Below, piece by piece: positions 62,497 through 64,000 of a stretch of 64,000 nucleotides of DNA. Where the stretch lies: positions 1-64,000 of the forward strand of contig NZ_QCYM01000011.1 in the NCBI RefSeq assembly GCF_003075075.1, read 5' to 3'. Source of the stretch: Labrenzia sp. 011. Lineage in GTDB: Bacteria > Pseudomonadota > Alphaproteobacteria > Rhizobiales > Stappiaceae. The stretch's first letter is position 1; each line of letters begins with the position of its first letter. A program made the position numbers and the translations under genes. The notes under the pieces are model-generated. The model made no database searches, was not told where the DNA came from, and worked only from the letters and a program-made list of their open reading frames with translations.

Positions 62497-63614
62497 TGGG
62501 CGGCCTCCGGGGCGGCTTCGCCCTCTTCCTGCTGTTCGCGTCTGCCGAACCATTCGGCGCGCATGCGGCGCACCAGATCGAGTTCGGCCTGGAAATCCAC
62601 GTAGTGCGGCAGTTTCAGGTGCTCGACGAAGCCGGTCGCCTGGATATTGTCGGAATGGGACAGGACGAACTCGATGTCCTGCGCGGGCGCCACCTGCTCC
62701 TCGCCGAGTTCCTGCCAGCGCATCGACCGGTCGACCATGGCCATCGACATGGCCTTGCGTTCCACCTGACCGAAGACCAGCCCGTAGCCGCGGGTGAAGG
62801 TCGGGGCCGCCCGGGCAGAGCCGGCGAACTGGTTGACCATCTGGCATTCGGTGACCTTGATGGAGCCGAGAGTGACGGCAAACCCGAGCTCCTCGGCGAA
62901 GAATTCCACTTCCACCTCGCCATAGCGGATCTCTCCGGCGAAGGGATGGGTGCGGCCGTAGCCGCGCTGGGTGGAATAGGCGAGAGCCAGCAGGAAGCCC
63001 TCGTCGCCGCGGGCAAGGTTCTGCAGCCTCAGGTCCCGGTCGGCGGGAAAGGAGAGGGGCTCGCGGGTCAGGTCGCCGACAGGGGTGTCCTCGTCGCTGA
63101 CGGGATCCGGTTCCATCAGGCCCTCGTCGCCGAGCAGGTCGGTCACCCGTGGCATGGCCTCATCGACGCTCTCCGCCGTTTCGGCTGTCCGCAGCACGCC
63201 GTCGTCTTCCGCCGCAAGGGCGAAGTCCAGCAGGCGGTGGCTGTAGTCGAATGTCGGACCCAGAACCTGACCGCCGGGCAGATCCTTGTAGGTGGCCGAG
63301 ATCCGGCGCTCGATCCGCATGGCGCCGGTGTCGACCGGTGTGCTGTAGCCGAAGCGCGGCAGGGTGGTGCGGTAGGCGCGCATCAGGAAGGCGGCCTCGA
63401 TCAGGTCGCCGCGCGCCTGCTTGATGGCCAGGGCGGCCAGCGTCTCGTCGTAGAGCGAGCCTTCGCCCATCACCCGGGCGACCGAATGGGAGAGCTGCTG
63501 CGCGATCTGCTCCAGCGTCAGCGCCGGAACGGAGGTGTCCCCCCGGCGGCGTTTCGCCGTGAGCTTGTGGGCGTTGCGGATGGCCTTCTCGCCACCCTTG
63601 ACGGCTACATACAT
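62493..63614 (-). CDS. phnI: C-P lyase core subunit PhnI (nucleosidase/transferase)
   Basis: 373 residues, starting MYVAVKGGEKAIRNAHKL, with GEGSLYDETLAALAIKQARG, EGFLLALAYSTQRGYGRTHP and LSHSDNIQATGFVEHLKLPH. PhnI with PhnG, H and L displaces adenine from ATP by phosphonate. RBS ACGGAGGCCTGACGCC. The phnH stop is 4 bp upstream; the C-terminal tail is Glu/Ala-rich (QQEEGEAAPEAAQ). Confidence 0.96.
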   Translation of the reverse strand: MYVAVKGGEKAIRNAHKLTAKRRRGDTSVPALTLEQIAQQLSHSVARVMGEGSLYDETLAALAIKQARGDLIEAAFLMRAYRTTLPRFGYSTPVDTGAMRIERRISATYKDLPGGQVLGPTFDYSHRLLDFALAAEDDGVLRTAETAESVDEAMPRVTDLLGDEGLMEPDPVSDEDTPVGDLTREPLSFPADRDLRLQNLARGDEGFLLALAYSTQRGYGRTHPFAGEIRYGEVEVEFFAEELGFAVTLGSIKVTECQMVNQFAGSARAAPTFTRGYGLVFGQVERKAMSMAMVDRSMRWQELGEEQVAPAQDIEFVLSHSDNIQATGFVEHLKLPHYVDFQAELDLVRRMRAEWFGRREQQEEGEAAPEAAQ

Positions 63615-63618
63615 GGCG

Positions 63619-64000
63619 TCAGGCCTCCGTCGGCAGAATGCGGGTGGAACGGGGCAGGGCGGCAATGTCCGAGGACCCGGCGAAAATCAGGTCGATGCCG
63701 CGCGGGAACTGGCGGCTGTTGGCAACGGCCTGCTCCCAGAACACCGGGGGAAGCGGTCCGGTGGAGAAAACCGTGCTGTTCTCGATGCCGGGGCCGCTCA
63801 GCGTCACTGTCTGCGCCGCCTGGAAGTCCTGTCCCAGAAGGATGACGGTAGCGGAGCTGTCCGGATATTCGGCCGAGCCCTGGTTGAAGCCGGCCAGGGG
63901 AACCATCTGTCCCGGACTGGAAACCAGCGCGAAGGCCGCCTCCACAGGCTCGCTGACGATCGGTGCCCCGGTGTGAAAGCGGAGGAAGGCCTTGACCGCG
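63619..64000 (-). CDS. phnH: C-P lyase core subunit PhnH, 5' end outside the window
   Basis: The frame is open to the right edge (127 codons visible). The visible part includes FLRFHTGAPIVSEP, LPRSTRI at the end, SSATVILLGQDFQAAQTVTL, WEQAVANSRQFPRGIDLIFA, matching the PhnH C-terminal two thirds. The start and phnG should lie beyond 64000. Confidence 0.93.
   Translation of the reverse strand, partial: AVKAFLRFHTGAPIVSEPVEAAFALVSSPGQMVPLAGFNQGSAEYPDSSATVILLGQDFQAAQTVTLSGPGIENSTVFSTGPLPPVFWEQAVANSRQFPRGIDLIFAGSSDIAALPRSTRILPTEA

Overview
The window is a GC-rich (by eye well above 60%) chromosomal segment of an alphaproteobacterium. Gene order and families point to Rhizobiales, most likely near Stappiaceae (Roseibium/Labrenzia-like). 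Supporting signs are gloB-metW-metX beside chorismate mutase-hisC-tyrC, phbAB divergent from phaR, an RpoH2-type sigma factor, CarD, a 1147-residue pyruvate carboxylase and a complete C-P lyase operon. The genus is inference. I saw no IS element, prophage, integrase or CRISPR array.

Layout. 1-2.3 kb is accessory: a 225-residue protein of unknown function with the very start of a paralogue beside it, a 24-residue membrane peptide and a DUF985 cupin. 2.4-9.2 kb is core metabolism: GloB, a methyltransferase, MetW/MetX (methionine), then chorismate mutase, HisC and prephenate dehydrogenase (tyrosine/phenylalanine). 9.2-14.4 kb holds a prenyl diphosphate synthase, two tandem cyclopropane-fatty-acid-synthase paralogues, MtgA and ribosomal protein L32. 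14.6-19.0 kb has an IspZ/YciB membrane protein and polyhydroxybutyrate genes phbB, phbA and phaR. 19.2-31 kb is mixed: GlcG-like protein, gamma-glutamyltransferase, Tat-exported multicopper oxidase, MAPEG protein, alanine/glycine symporter, L35-L20, acrylyl-CoA reductase family protein, a DUF1326/DUF2182 pair and a divergent FadR-type regulator with an operator-like palindrome. 31-42 kb carries small unknown proteins, a DnaQ-like exonuclease, tRNA-Arg(CCT), an SNase-like secreted protein, an M48 lipoprotein protease, RpoH, CarD, FdxA, an S4 RNA-binding protein with no ordinary start codon, and a SUV3-like helicase.

42.8-47.6 kb holds pyruvate carboxylase, a glutamine amidotransferase and a TerB-like protein. 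48.0-53.3 kb is a four-gene periplasmic iron cluster (imelysin IrpA, di-haem COG3488 protein, second imelysin-like protein, Tat-exported DUF1513 protein) preceded by an Irr/ICE-like palindrome. 53.4-57.2 kb has AsmA and a PIG-L deacetylase. 57.5-64.0 kb is the phosphonate C-P lyase operon phnH-I-J-K-L-(DUF1045)-M-N on the minus strand, cut by the right edge inside phnH.

The strongest leads for follow-up are the imelysin cluster with one intact and one degenerate metal motif, the probable AUU/AUA start of the S4 gene, the mosaic tandem Cfa genes, the left-edge paralogue pair with a conserved upstream dyad, the FadR operator beside DUF1326/DUF2182, and a 2H-phosphodiesterase (DUF1045) that may replace PhnP. 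Nothing here proves a wholly new system. Everything was read by eye, without homology searches.
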